Source: JAPSGM01 sp036258735
Lineage (GTDB): Bacteria > Chloroflexota > Limnocylindria > QHBO01
Length of the DNA stretch: 20,138 bases
NCBI GenBank assembly: GCA_036258735.1
Contig: DATADC010000100.1
Coordinates: forward strand, 1-20,138
Direction of reading: 5' to 3'
In this document: positions 1 to 7,033 of the stretch, piece by piece
Layout of the letters: every line of letters begins with the position of its first letter
How positions within the stretch are numbered: the first letter of the stretch is position 1
Notes under the pieces: generated by a model
Databases searched by the model: none
Told to the model about the DNA's origin: nothing
What the model saw: the letters and a program-made list of their open reading frames with translations, nothing else
Translations under genes and position numbers: made by a program

Positions 1-850
1 TGACCTCCAGCCCATCCAGCTCGACGCGCGCGGAGAGCGCCCACTCGGTCAGCTCGTGAAGCAGGCGCGTCGGATCGGTCGTGGAGAGCTCGTAGCGCTG
101 CCTGCTGCGCGCGGCGCTGAAGCGATCCGGCAGTTCCGCGCCGCCGCTCAACCCGAAGCGGACCGTGGTCACGTCGCGGTCGCGGCCGCCGAGCGTGTCC
201 GGGCTGCCCTGGGCCACGATGGTGCCGCGGGCGATGACCGCCACTCGGTCGGCGAGCCGCTGAGCTTCGTCCATGAAGTGCGTGGTGAGGAAGATGGTCT
301 TGCCCAGGCCGGTCAGGCCACGGATCATCTCCCAGGCGAGCCGCCGGGCCGAGGGATCGAAGCCGGTCGTCGGCTCGTCCAGGAAGAGCAGCTCCGGGTC
401 GCCGGCCAGGGCCAGCGCCAGGTCGAGGCGCCGCCGCTGCCCGCCGGACAGCTTGATGATCCGCCGGTCTCGCTGCTCCTGGAGCCCAACCAGCGAGATC
501 GTCTCGTCAACGTCGCGCGGCCGCGGATAGTACCCGGCGGTCAGCGCCACGATCTCGCGGACCGTCAGGTACTCCTCCACGCCGGTGGACTGCAGCACGA
601 TCCCAATCCGTTCGCGCAGGGCCCGCTCGCCGGCCGCCGGATCTTGGCCCAGCACGCGCACCTCCCCGGAGGTCCTGGCACGGTGCCCCTCCAGGATCTC
701 CACCGTGGTCGTCTTTCCCGCCCCGTTCGGACCCAGCAGGGCGAACGCCTCGCCCTGCGCAACGGTGAGGTCGATGCCGCGCACCGCCTCCAGCGGACCG
801 TAGTGCTTGCGCAGGCCGCGGACCTCGACCGCCGGAGGGGCCACGGCCAC
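1..850 (-). CDS. ABC-2 type transporter ATP-binding protein (3' end cut by window edge)
   Basis: This is the nucleotide-binding subunit of an ABC-2 (DrrA/Nod-like) transporter; it would power a membrane permease that must lie outside the window. Read from GTG at 850, the Walker A motif GPNGAGKT is near residues 40-47, the Q-loop Gln near 87, the signature LSGGQ at 134-138, Walker B LLFLDEP at 154-160 and the H-loop His near 191, so every catalytic element is present. About 283 codons are visible and the C-terminal regulatory part runs off the left edge. A second in-frame GTG at 844 is an alternative start. The stop of the preceding small gene lies 9 bases upstream in the same frame, so the ATPase is probably the next gene of the oxidase operon. 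Its substrate is not evident; a role in oxidase or cytochrome assembly is suggested only by position. Confidence 0.9.
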   Translation of the reverse strand, partial: MAVAPPAVEVRGLRKHYGPLEAVRGIDLTVAQGEAFALLGPNGAGKTTTVEILEGHRARTSGEVRVLGQDPAAGERALRERIGIVLQSTGVEEYLTVREIVALTAGYYPRPRDVDETISLVGLQEQRDRRIIKLSGGQRRRLDLALALAGDPELLFLDEPTTGFDPSARRLAWEMIRGLTGLGKTIFLTTHFMDEAQRLADRVAVIARGTIVAQGSPDTLGGRDRDVTTVRFGLSGGAELPDRFSAARSRQRYELSTTDPTRLLHELTEWALSARVELDGLEV

Positions 851-859
851 GCCGGTCGT

Positions 860-1072
860 CTAGGCGGGCGGCTGGGCCGCGAGGACGGTCCAGGCAGCGG
901 CCACGAAGGCCAGCAGGAGCAGGACGATGAGCGCCAGCGGGATCAGGCCGACCGCCACGTTCTGCTGCACCTGCTGGTGCTGAGGATCGACGTGGTCCGG
1001 ATGCAGGTCGTGGACGGTGTCGACCACCAGCTCGCCCTCCTCGGAGCGCGGAGCGGGCAGGTTCTGGCTCAT
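860..1072 (-). CDS. Small His-rich single-span membrane protein of the oxidase operon
   Basis: This 70-residue protein has a polar, acidic first half and one hydrophobic segment at about residues 40-66, ending in a six-residue tail. The polar part contains four histidines at 21, 24, 27 and 32, in a stretch with several Asp, which could bind a metal ion. The start is ATG 1072, because AAGGAG sits about 10 bases upstream and overlaps the stop of the thioredoxin gene; the longer open frame in the same phase has no such support. It lies between a CcmG-like thioredoxin and an ABC ATPase in the cytochrome oxidase operon. I do not recognise the family. Its size recalls CcmD or small oxidase subunits, but CcmD carries a basic cytoplasmic tail after its membrane span and this protein does not. 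A copper- or heme-handling role is only an inference. Confidence 0.72.
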   Translation of the reverse strand: MSQNLPAPRSEEGELVVDTVHDLHPDHVDPQHQQVQQNVAVGLIPLALIVLLLLAFVAAAWTVLAAQPPA

Positions 1073-1079
1073 GTGCGCG

Positions 1080-1688
1080 TCACTCCTTTCCGAGCAGGGT
1101 CGCGAGGTGCCGCTCGAGGTCGGCTCGGCCCAGGGGACCGATCTGCCGCGCCACGACGGTGCCCTCAGCGTCGATGAAGAAGGTTTCCGGCGGCCCGTAG
1201 ATGCCGTACTCCTGGGCGGTCGCCTCACCCGGGTCCATGGCGGCCGGCCAGGAAGCGCCCATGCGCTGCATGAAGGCGCGGGCTGCCTCGGAGTTGTCGC
1301 GGAACACGATCCCGACCAGCGCCAGCCCGTCCCCGGCGTGTCGCGTGGCCGCCTCGGACAGCAGCGGGAACTCTTCCACGCAGGGGCCGCACCAGCTGGC
1401 CCAGAAGTTGACGATCACCGGCCGGCCCCGCAGGTCGGCCAGGCGCACCGGGTCGCCGTCGAGATCGGCCAGGCTGAACTCCGGCGCCTGGGAGCCGATA
1501 CTGGCGCCGCGTGCTCCGGAGTCTCGCGCCAGGAGCAGCCCTGCCCAGCCGGCGAGCAGCAGCAGTGGCAGGACGGCCGCCACCACGAGCCACGTCCTCG
1601 GCAGGCTCCCGGCGATGCGCTCGGCGGCAGAGGGCCGTGGGCGCAGCGTGCGGTGCTCGGGGGCGCGCGCGCCGGTCGTGGCCGTCAT
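1080..1688 (-). CDS. Membrane-anchored thioredoxin-like protein, CcmG/TlpA/ResA type
   Basis: This 202-residue protein has a basic N-terminal tail, one membrane anchor (about 33-54) and an extracytoplasmic thioredoxin fold. The redox motif WCGPC is at residues 99-103 (Cys100, Cys103), and the cis-proline region reads GPPETFFID (165-173), which closely resembles the GAPETFLID signature of CcmG/DsbE. Proteins of this family reduce apocytochrome c cysteines, and TlpA/ResA-like relatives also keep the CuA cysteines of oxidase subunit II reduced before copper loading. Because it sits seven bases after the subunit IV-like gene in the oxidase operon, reduction of the CuA site or of a cytochrome c is the likely job. 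I cannot separate CcmG from TlpA function by sequence alone. The start is ATG 1688 with no strong ribosome site, consistent with translational coupling. Confidence 0.9.
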   Translation of the reverse strand: MTATTGARAPEHRTLRPRPSAAERIAGSLPRTWLVVAAVLPLLLLAGWAGLLLARDSGARGASIGSQAPEFSLADLDGDPVRLADLRGRPVIVNFWASWCGPCVEEFPLLSEAATRHAGDGLALVGIVFRDNSEAARAFMQRMGASWPAAMDPGEATAQEYGIYGPPETFFIDAEGTVVARQIGPLGRADLERHLATLLGKE

Positions 1689-1695
1689 CGGCGGC

Positions 1696-2076
1696 TCAGT
1701 GCGCCCCGCCGTCGTGCGAGCCGCGCTCGGTCTCGTGCCACTCGTGGCCCGCCGCGCGGACCCAGGCCCAGACGCCGACCAGCATGACCACCAGCCCCAG
1801 CGGGCCGAGGATCGGATGGATCACGGCCGAGACCGCTCCCAGCAGAGGAAGGTCCCACGGATCCCGCGGCTTGAAGCTGAGGCCCGCGCCGATCAGCGCG
1901 GCGCCCACCGACATGAGCACCGGCAGCCAGCTGGGCGGCGGCAGGTGGACCCCGCGCGGAGGGGCAGCGCGCGGGGCGGAGCGCGACCCGGTGCGCAGCG
2001 TGACCGCGAAGACGAGGGCCAGGACCCCGACGATGCCGAGGCCGACGATCAGCAGGCCGATGGCGGTGTCGTTCAC
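1696..2076 (-). CDS. Small membrane protein, likely cytochrome c oxidase subunit IV-like
   Basis: This 126-residue protein has three predicted membrane spans (about 5-27, 49-68 and 83-106), a polar basic loop between the first two, and a His-rich, charged C-terminus. It begins at GTG 2076, with GGAG eight bases upstream, 13 bases after the subunit III stop. Its position directly after subunits II, I and III, and its small size, match the fourth subunit or an accessory subunit of aa3-type oxidases, which varies greatly between phyla and has no catalytic residues. Actinobacterial CtaF usually has four spans, so the match is not exact. The assignment rests mainly on gene order. It overlaps neither neighbour, and the next gene starts seven bases after its stop. 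Confidence 0.65.
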   Translation of the reverse strand: MNDTAIGLLIVGLGIVGVLALVFAVTLRTGSRSAPRAAPPRGVHLPPPSWLPVLMSVGAALIGAGLSFKPRDPWDLPLLGAVSAVIHPILGPLGLVVMLVGVWAWVRAAGHEWHETERGSHDGGAH

Positions 2077-2089
2077 GGCATCGGCTCCG

Positions 2090-2719
2090 CTACTTGAGGA
2101 TGTACAGCGTGGTGAACAAGGCGATCCAGACCACGTCCACGAAGTGCCAGTAGATGCTGATCGCCTCGACGGCCACGTGGTTGCGAGCGCTGAACTGGCC
2201 CTGCATGGCGCGCGCGAGCAGGATGGTGAGCCCCACCGCGCCGCCGAAGACGTGCGCCCCGTGGAAGCCGGTCAGCGTGTAGAAAACCGTCCCGAACACG
2301 CCGCTGTTGATCCCGAAGCCCAGGATCGAGTAGTCGTACAGCTGGCCGGCCAGGAAGATGACGCCCAGCAGCAGCGTGATCGCGGTCCAGTTGCGCATGG
2401 CGCGCTGGTTGCCGCGGCGGATGGCCCACACCCCGAACTGCATGGTGAAGCTCGAGGCCACGAGCACGAGCGTCAACGGCAGCGCGATGGGCAGCATCTC
2501 GAGCTCGTGAGCCGGCGGCGGCGGTCCCCAGTGCTCGCCGGCAGCCGCGGCGCGGGCGTTGAAGTAGGCCGCGAAGAGGCCGCCGAAGAACATCACCTCG
2601 CTGGCGATGAACAGCAGCATGCCAACCAGTGGCGTGGGCATGCCCGCCTCGCGCCGCGCGATCTCGGCGGCGCTGGGCCCCATCTCGGCGCTCCAGCGCG
2701 TCGGCGCGTCGACGGTCAT
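2090..2719 (-). CDS. ctaE: Cytochrome c oxidase subunit III
   Basis: Subunit III stabilises the catalytic core of aa3 oxidases and supports proton uptake into the D pathway. This 209-residue protein has five predicted membrane spans, the usual number for the short bacterial form. Diagnostic stretches are SEVMFFGGLFAAYF (about 40-53, including the conserved Glu41), LTGFHGAHVFGG (149-160) and SIYWHFVDVVWIALF (188-202). The ATG at 2719 overlaps the subunit I stop as ATGA, and GGAGGA lies a few bases upstream, so coupled translation is likely. No unusual residues were noticed. It is followed after 13 bases by the subunit IV-like gene. Confidence 0.97.
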   Translation of the reverse strand: MTVDAPTRWSAEMGPSAAEIARREAGMPTPLVGMLLFIASEVMFFGGLFAAYFNARAAAAGEHWGPPPPAHELEMLPIALPLTLVLVASSFTMQFGVWAIRRGNQRAMRNWTAITLLLGVIFLAGQLYDYSILGFGINSGVFGTVFYTLTGFHGAHVFGGAVGLTILLARAMQGQFSARNHVAVEAISIYWHFVDVVWIALFTTLYILK

Positions 2720-4380
2720 GCCGGTTCCTCCCTGACGACCACCGGCTCGGCGGCCAGGTGCTCGGCATCATGCTTGTGGCGCAGGTCGAAGACGGGGCGC
2801 TCGCTGCGAATGGGCGGAAGCTTGTCGAAGTTGTAGGGCGGCGGCGGCGAGGTGGTCGCCCACTCGAGCGTGTTGGCCTCCCATGGATCGTCGCCCACGC
2901 GCTCGCCGTTGATGAGCGTGGCCACGACGTTGACCAGGAAGGGCAGCACGCTGATGGCGATCATGAAGGCGCCCACCGTGGACACCAGGTTCCAGAAGAC
3001 CCAGATCGGCTCGGGCGCGTAATCGGCGACACGGCGCGGCATGCCGGAGGTGCCCAGCGGGTGCATCGGGAAGAAGGCGAGGTTGAAGCCGATGAAGTGG
3101 ATCCAGAAGTGGACCTTGCCCAGGCCCTCGTTCAGCCGGCGCCCCGTCATCTTGGGGAACCAGAAGTAGGTCGCCGCGAAGACGCCGAACACGCTGCCGC
3201 CGAAGAAGACGTAGTGGAGGTGGGCAACCACGAAGTAGGTGTCCTGGAGGTGGAAGTCGACCGGAGGCGACGCCAGCATGACGCCGCTGATGCCGCCGAT
3301 CAGGAACATGGTGATGAAGCCCAGTGCGAACAGCATGGGCGTGGTGAACTCCAGCGAGCCGCGCCAAAGCGTCGCCATCCAGTTGAACATCTTCACGCCG
3401 GTGGGCACGCCGATGAGCGCGGTCATGAACGCGAAGAAGAGCAGGAACACCTCGCCGGTGGTGAACATGTGGTGCGCCCACACGCTGAAGCTCAGCAACC
3501 CGATGCCCACGGTGGCGAGGACGAAGGCCCGGTACCCGAACAGCGGCTTGCGGCTGAAGACCGGCAGGATCTCGCTGACCACGCCCATGGCCGGCAGGAT
3601 GACGATGTAGACCTCGGGGTGGCCGAAGAACCAGAAGATGTGCTGCCACAGGATGGGGTTGCCGCCGGTGGCCGGGTCGAAGAAGGCGCCGCCGTAGTTG
3701 CGGTCGATGAACAGCGCGATGAGTCCGGCCGTCAGCACCGGCGTGGCCAGCAGGATGAGCGTGGCGGTGACGAGCACGGTCCACACGAAGATCGGCATGC
3801 GCATCAGCGTCATGCCCGGGGCCCGCATCTTGAAGATGGTGGCGATGAAGTTCACGGCTCCCAGGATCGACGCCGTGCCCACCAGGGTGAGGCCGATGAG
3901 CCACAGGTCCGTGCCCACGCCCTGCGCGTAGCGCGCGTTGGAGAGCGGCGTGTACATGGTCCAGCCCTCGGCCGCCGCGCCGCCGAAGAAGTAGCCCGAG
4001 AAGATCAGCAGTCCGCCCAGCGGCAGCAGCCAGAAGGACAGCGCGTTGATGCGCGGGAACGCCATGTCCGGCGCGCCAAGCATGAGCGGCACGATGTAGT
4101 TCGCGAACCCTGACAGCACCGGCACCACGAACAGGAAGATCATGATCGTGCCGTGCATGGTGAAGGCCTGGTTGTAGGTGGCCTCGTCCACGAACTGGAG
4201 GCCGGGCACGGCCAGCTCGGAGCGGATGACCAGGGCCAGGATGCCGGCGGCGAAGAAGAACAGGAAGCTGTTGACGATGTACAGGATCCCGATCTTCTTG
4301 TGGTCGACGGTGGTCAGCCAGTCGAGCACCCATGAGCGGCTGAAGGTGCCGGCTCGCGGGGCCAGGGTGGTGGTTGCCAT
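2716..4380 (-). CDS. ctaD: Cytochrome c oxidase subunit I (aa3 type)
   Basis: This is the catalytic subunit, which reduces O2 at a heme a3-CuB centre and pumps protons. It has 554 residues with about twelve membrane spans. All metal ligands are visible: His76 and His389 for heme a, His387 for heme a3, and His254, His303 and His304 for CuB. Tyr258 in HPEVY is the residue that cross-links to the CuB His. Glu256 and Asp105 mark the D pathway and Lys330 (in TGVKMFNW) the K pathway, so this is an A1-type oxidase. ATG 4380 follows GAGGA by a few bases and lies 14 bases after the subunit II stop. The C-terminal tail beyond the last span carries the Pro-rich motif usual in this family. Nothing appears broken. 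Confidence 0.99.
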   Translation of the reverse strand: MATTTLAPRAGTFSRSWVLDWLTTVDHKKIGILYIVNSFLFFFAAGILALVIRSELAVPGLQFVDEATYNQAFTMHGTIMIFLFVVPVLSGFANYIVPLMLGAPDMAFPRINALSFWLLPLGGLLIFSGYFFGGAAAEGWTMYTPLSNARYAQGVGTDLWLIGLTLVGTASILGAVNFIATIFKMRAPGMTLMRMPIFVWTVLVTATLILLATPVLTAGLIALFIDRNYGGAFFDPATGGNPILWQHIFWFFGHPEVYIVILPAMGVVSEILPVFSRKPLFGYRAFVLATVGIGLLSFSVWAHHMFTTGEVFLLFFAFMTALIGVPTGVKMFNWMATLWRGSLEFTTPMLFALGFITMFLIGGISGVMLASPPVDFHLQDTYFVVAHLHYVFFGGSVFGVFAATYFWFPKMTGRRLNEGLGKVHFWIHFIGFNLAFFPMHPLGTSGMPRRVADYAPEPIWVFWNLVSTVGAFMIAISVLPFLVNVVATLINGERVGDDPWEANTLEWATTSPPPPYNFDKLPPIRSERPVFDLRHKHDAEHLAAEPVVVREEPA

Positions 4381-4394
4381 CGGTTCCTCGCTCG

Positions 4395-5471
4395 TTACTC
4401 CACGGTCAGGGTGCCGGTCATGTCGGCGACCGGGTGGTAGTCGCAGATGAAGGTGTACTCGCCGGGAGGCAGCGCCGGGATCTGGTAGGTGATCTCGGCG
4501 TCCGGCCCGGTGATCGGCTCACCGATGAAGATCTGCTCGTTGCCGGAGCCGTAGATCGACACGTTGTGGATCACGCCCTCCAGGTTGACGAAGTGGATCT
4601 GGAAGCCCTGGTCCGCCGGAGCGGTCAGCTCCCGCGTGTCGAAGGCAATCTGGTCGGCCGCAATCTCGAGCGTGGGGCCACCGGCCTGTCCCGACGGTGC
4701 GGGAGTCTCCCCGGCCTTGGCGGCGGCGAGCCACTCATCGAAAGCCGCGCGCTCCATGGCCTCGACGCTGAATGTCATGCGCGCGTGGAGGTCGCCGCAG
4801 AACTCGGCGCACTGTCCGGAGTAGGTCCCGGGCTCGGTGATCGTGAATTCCAGCTGGTTGTCGGCGCCCTCCGTGCCGGGCGGAAACATGTCGCGCTTGA
4901 TGAGGAAGTGCGGCACGAAGAACGAGTGCACCACGTCCGATGAGGTCAGCTCGACGCGGACCGGCTCGCCCACCGGCACCACCATCGTCGGTGGCGAGGC
5001 GGGGTTGCCGACCACGGTGTGGTCGTTGCGGTCGTCGCCGTCGTCATCGAGATAGTGGAACTGCCACTGCCACTGGAAGCCCGTGACCTCGATGGTCAGG
5101 CCCGGGTCGTCGACCCGCTCCTCCACGCGGCCCAGCGTCACCGCCGCAGCCACGAACAGGATCAGCACGATGACGGTGGGAATGGCGGTCCAGATGATCT
5201 CCACCACGGTGTTGCCGTGGAGCTGGTCCGGCAGCCGATCGTCGCGGCGCCGATAGCGAACGACGGCGTACAGGATGAACGCCTCGACCCCCACGAACAC
5301 CGCCACGCCCATGGCAAAGACGATGTTGTAGAGGGTGAAGACCGATTCAGCCGTCTCCGTCTCCGGCTCCGGCGGGATCATCCCGCAGCCCACCAGCAGG
5401 GCCATCATGGCGATGAGCGGCCCACCGCGGCTGGCGGCGAGCCATGCGGAGCGGCCCGGGCTTGGTCGCAT
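4395..5471 (-). CDS. ctaC: Cytochrome c oxidase subunit II fused to a C-terminal cupredoxin domain
   Basis: Subunit II accepts electrons at its CuA centre. From ATG 5471 (AGGA a few bases upstream) it has 358 residues. A lipoprotein signal ends in LVGC (Cys29), two membrane spans follow at about 44-73 and 88-113, and then comes the CuA domain, with the Trp-rich stretch FQWQWQF (132-138). The CuA ligands are His182, Cys221, Cys225, His229 and Met232, in CAEFCGDLHARM. After a Gly/Pro/Ala linker (253-265) a second cupredoxin domain spans about 266-358. It has a type-1 copper ligand set of His302, Cys343, His346 and Met351. Ordinary subunit II ends near residue 250; here the extra domain sits where caa3 oxidases carry a fused cytochrome c, so it may be a built-in electron donor. 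The reading frame is open for 108 more codons upstream, but that part runs through a DNA repeat and is unlikely to be coding. Confidence 0.96.
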   Translation of the reverse strand: MRPSPGRSAWLAASRGGPLIAMMALLVGCGMIPPEPETETAESVFTLYNIVFAMGVAVFVGVEAFILYAVVRYRRRDDRLPDQLHGNTVVEIIWTAIPTVIVLILFVAAAVTLGRVEERVDDPGLTIEVTGFQWQWQFHYLDDDGDDRNDHTVVGNPASPPTMVVPVGEPVRVELTSSDVVHSFFVPHFLIKRDMFPPGTEGADNQLEFTITEPGTYSGQCAEFCGDLHARMTFSVEAMERAAFDEWLAAAKAGETPAPSGQAGGPTLEIAADQIAFDTRELTAPADQGFQIHFVNLEGVIHNVSIYGSGNEQIFIGEPITGPDAEITYQIPALPPGEYTFICDYHPVADMTGTLTVE

Positions 5472-5588
5472 CAGCTCGTCCTGAGGCTCCTCGAGGTCAC
5501 GGGTTGGTCCGGGCTCGGGTGGGCCCGGATTCGACTCGACGATTGGGGCGCCCCTCGTGCAGGCCGGCTGACGACGGCGCGCGAGCCT

Positions 5589-5616
5589 ATTGTAGCGGGC
5601 CGCTGTACCGCAAATG
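5589..5616 (-). promoter_or_regulatory. Candidate promoter for the oxidase operon
   Basis: On the minus strand the hexamer TACAAT (5589-5594), a five-of-six match to the -10 consensus, lies 16 bases after CATTTG (5611-5616), a weak -35 match. This would give a leader of about 110 bases before the ctaC start. The AT-rich -10 stands out in very GC-rich surroundings. There is no experimental support. Confidence 0.35.
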
Positions 5617-5651
5617 GCAGGGGCATCCGGTCGTGGCGCCAGACCCGGCCC

Positions 5652-5775
5652 TTGCGCCCGGCGACACGATCGCCACACGAAGACCCGTTCCTGCTGGATC
5701 CGTTGCGCCCAGCGACGCGATTCCCACACGAAGGCGGGGTTCCTGCGGAACACGTTGCACAGAGCGACGCAACTC
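5652..5775. repeat. Degenerate 51/52-base tandem repeat, about 2.4 copies
   Basis: Copies start at 5652, 5703 and 5755, the last being partial. The first two share TTGCGCCC, a GCGAC-CGAT core, CCACACGAAG and GTTCCTGC, with roughly three quarters of positions identical by eye. The third matches over about 21 bases. Each full copy contains the dyad GTTCC-N3/4-GGA(A/T)C, which is perfect in copy two (5739-5751). The repeats lie between divergent oxidase genes, so they could bind a regulator or be a dispersed intergenic repeat. There are no spacers of the kind a CRISPR array would have. Confidence 0.75.
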
Positions 5776-5835
5776 TCGAGCGCTGCGGCCGGCACGTGAA
5801 TGGCGGGTCGCTGTCAGCCGCGGGACAATGGCGCC

Positions 5836-6825
5836 GTGACCCGACTCCTCCTCAACGGGCGGCCGGCGTCGCTTGCCTCGGCGGCCACGCTGCTCCTTTG
5901 TCTCGCTGGTGCGGACCCAGTGCTGGCCCACGGCGGCGAAGCCCCCGAGCCGCGTGTTCCCGGCGTGCTGCTGGAGTGGAGTTCGGACCCGCTGCCTTGG
6001 GCCACCGTCACGCTGGCCGCCGGCCTCTACCTGTGGGCGATCCGCCACGTGGCGTCGACGGGCCGGCGCCAGCACCCTCGCTGGCGGACGACCAGCTTCA
6101 TGGCCGGCCTGGCAGCGATTCTCCTGGCTCTTGTCTCGCCGATCGAGGCCTACGAGGGCGCCCTGTTCAGCGTGCACATGCTTCAGCACATGCTCCTCGA
6201 GCTGGTGGCAGCGCCGCTGCTGCTGCTCGGTGCGCCGGCCACGCTGGCGCTGCGTGCGGCCTCGCCGCCGGTGCGTCGGGCGTTGCTGCGGGTGATGCAC
6301 AGCAGGGCGGTCGCGGTCCTTTCCTTCCCGCTGCTGACCTGGCTACTGTTCGCGGCCGTCAACTGGGGATGGCACTTCAGCTCCCTGTACGACCAGGCGC
6401 TCGAGAACTCGGCGCTGCACTACTTCCAGCACGCCACCTTCCTGGGCGCCGCGCTCCTCTTCTGGTGGCCGGTGGTCGGCGCCGACCCGACGCGGTGGCG
6501 GCTTCCCTATCCGGTCCGCCTCTTCTACCTGTTCCTCGCCATGCCGCAGAATTCCTTCCTCGGCGTGGCCCTGATGAGCGCCCCAGCGGTGCTCTACCCG
6601 CACTACCTCTCCAACCTGCGGACGTGGGGCCCCACCGCCCTCGCCGACCAGTCGCTCGGCGGGATCCTGATGTGGGTCGGCGGGGACATCGTGTTCCTGG
6701 CCGCCATGGCGGCGGTGGTAGCGGCCTGGGTGCGCCATGAGGACCGCCGCACGGCACGCCTGGACGCTCGGCTCGACGCCGAGGCGCGGCGCGCCGCAGC
6801 AGGTCGCTCCGCCGAGACCGGCTGA
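5836..6825 (+). CDS. ctaG: Cytochrome c oxidase assembly protein, CtaG (caa3_CtaG) family
   Basis: Members of this family are multi-span membrane proteins needed to assemble active aa3/caa3 oxidase, probably during copper delivery. From GTG 5836 the protein has 329 residues. A signal peptide ends at VLA-HGG (about residue 31), followed by about seven membrane spans. Conserved family stretches are visible: HMLQHMLLELVAAPLLLLGAP, HYFQHATFLGAALLFWWPV, and a late D-Q-S-L-G-G-x-x-M-W motif. The His-containing HxxQH elements are candidate metal ligands. GTG 5836 is chosen because it gives a normal signal peptide and because GACAAT lies six bases upstream. An ATG at 5800 in the same frame would only add a polar extension. 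The gene faces away from the oxidase operon but clearly serves it. The C-terminus is Ala/Arg-rich and probably cytoplasmic. Confidence 0.92.
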   Translation: MTRLLLNGRPASLASAATLLLCLAGADPVLAHGGEAPEPRVPGVLLEWSSDPLPWATVTLAAGLYLWAIRHVASTGRRQHPRWRTTSFMAGLAAILLALVSPIEAYEGALFSVHMLQHMLLELVAAPLLLLGAPATLALRAASPPVRRALLRVMHSRAVAVLSFPLLTWLLFAAVNWGWHFSSLYDQALENSALHYFQHATFLGAALLFWWPVVGADPTRWRLPYPVRLFYLFLAMPQNSFLGVALMSAPAVLYPHYLSNLRTWGPTALADQSLGGILMWVGGDIVFLAAMAAVVAAWVRHEDRRTARLDARLDAEARRAAAGRSAETG

Positions 6826-6853
6826 GCACTGCCTTTCCTGCCAGATGCTCAGC
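6821..6853 (+). terminator. Hairpin at the 3' end of ctaG
   Basis: GCTGAGCA (6821-6828) and TGCTCAGC (6846-6853) form a perfect 8-base-pair stem with a 17-base loop, and the left arm overlaps the ctaG stop codon. No T-run follows, so it could be a weak terminator or an mRNA 3' stabiliser. The rest of the gap to the next gene (6854-7033) shows nothing I can name. Confidence 0.4.
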
Positions 6854-7033
6854 TGACGCACAGGCGCCGGCACACGGCCGTGGCCCCGAGGGGTTCGATT
6901 CGTGCCAACTGCTCGCTACGCGGCCAGGTGGCAGGATCACCGGCCCAGACAAGCCAGCCGAAGGCGCGCCACAGCGACAATTGGCAAGAACCGGCCCGCC
7001 CAGCACGACCGTCGCTTCGCAGTCGGCCCCGCC

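Larger units (their letters stand above)
5472..5835. other. Divergent intergenic region between ctaC and ctaG
   Basis: This 364-base stretch separates the oxidase operon (leftward) from ctaG (rightward). It holds a possible sigma70-type promoter for ctaC, a 51/52-base tandem repeat, and the short segment before the ctaG start. The open frames crossing it on both strands are repetitive and resemble no protein family I know, so I treat them as non-coding. No RNA gene or clear terminator was seen. Confidence 0.7.

Noticed and set aside
860..1072. CcmD for the small protein beside the CcmG-like thioredoxin
   Set aside because: CcmD has a basic tail after its membrane span and sits with ccmA-C; here the span is at the very end and the other ccm genes are absent.
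1017..2836. Several long plus-strand open frames opposite the oxidase operon
   Set aside because: They overlap each other and well-supported minus-strand genes and show no domain, signal or ribosome site.
2629..4113. A 494-codon open frame on the plus strand opposite ctaD
   Set aside because: It is an antisense shadow caused by high GC at third codon positions; its translation is rich in His, Asp, Glu and Arg with no family resemblance, and the other strand is unmistakably oxidase subunit I.
5652..5775. A short CRISPR array
   Set aside because: The repeats are directly adjacent, degenerate and without unique spacers, and no cas gene is present.
5472..5795. A 108-codon N-terminal extension of subunit II
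   Set aside because: It runs through the tandem repeat, precedes a proper lipoprotein signal peptide, and the ATG at 5471 has a ribosome site.
6880..6910. A tRNA suggested by a GGTTCGATTC T-loop-like sequence
   Set aside because: The five bases on each side do not pair, and no acceptor or anticodon stem can be drawn.
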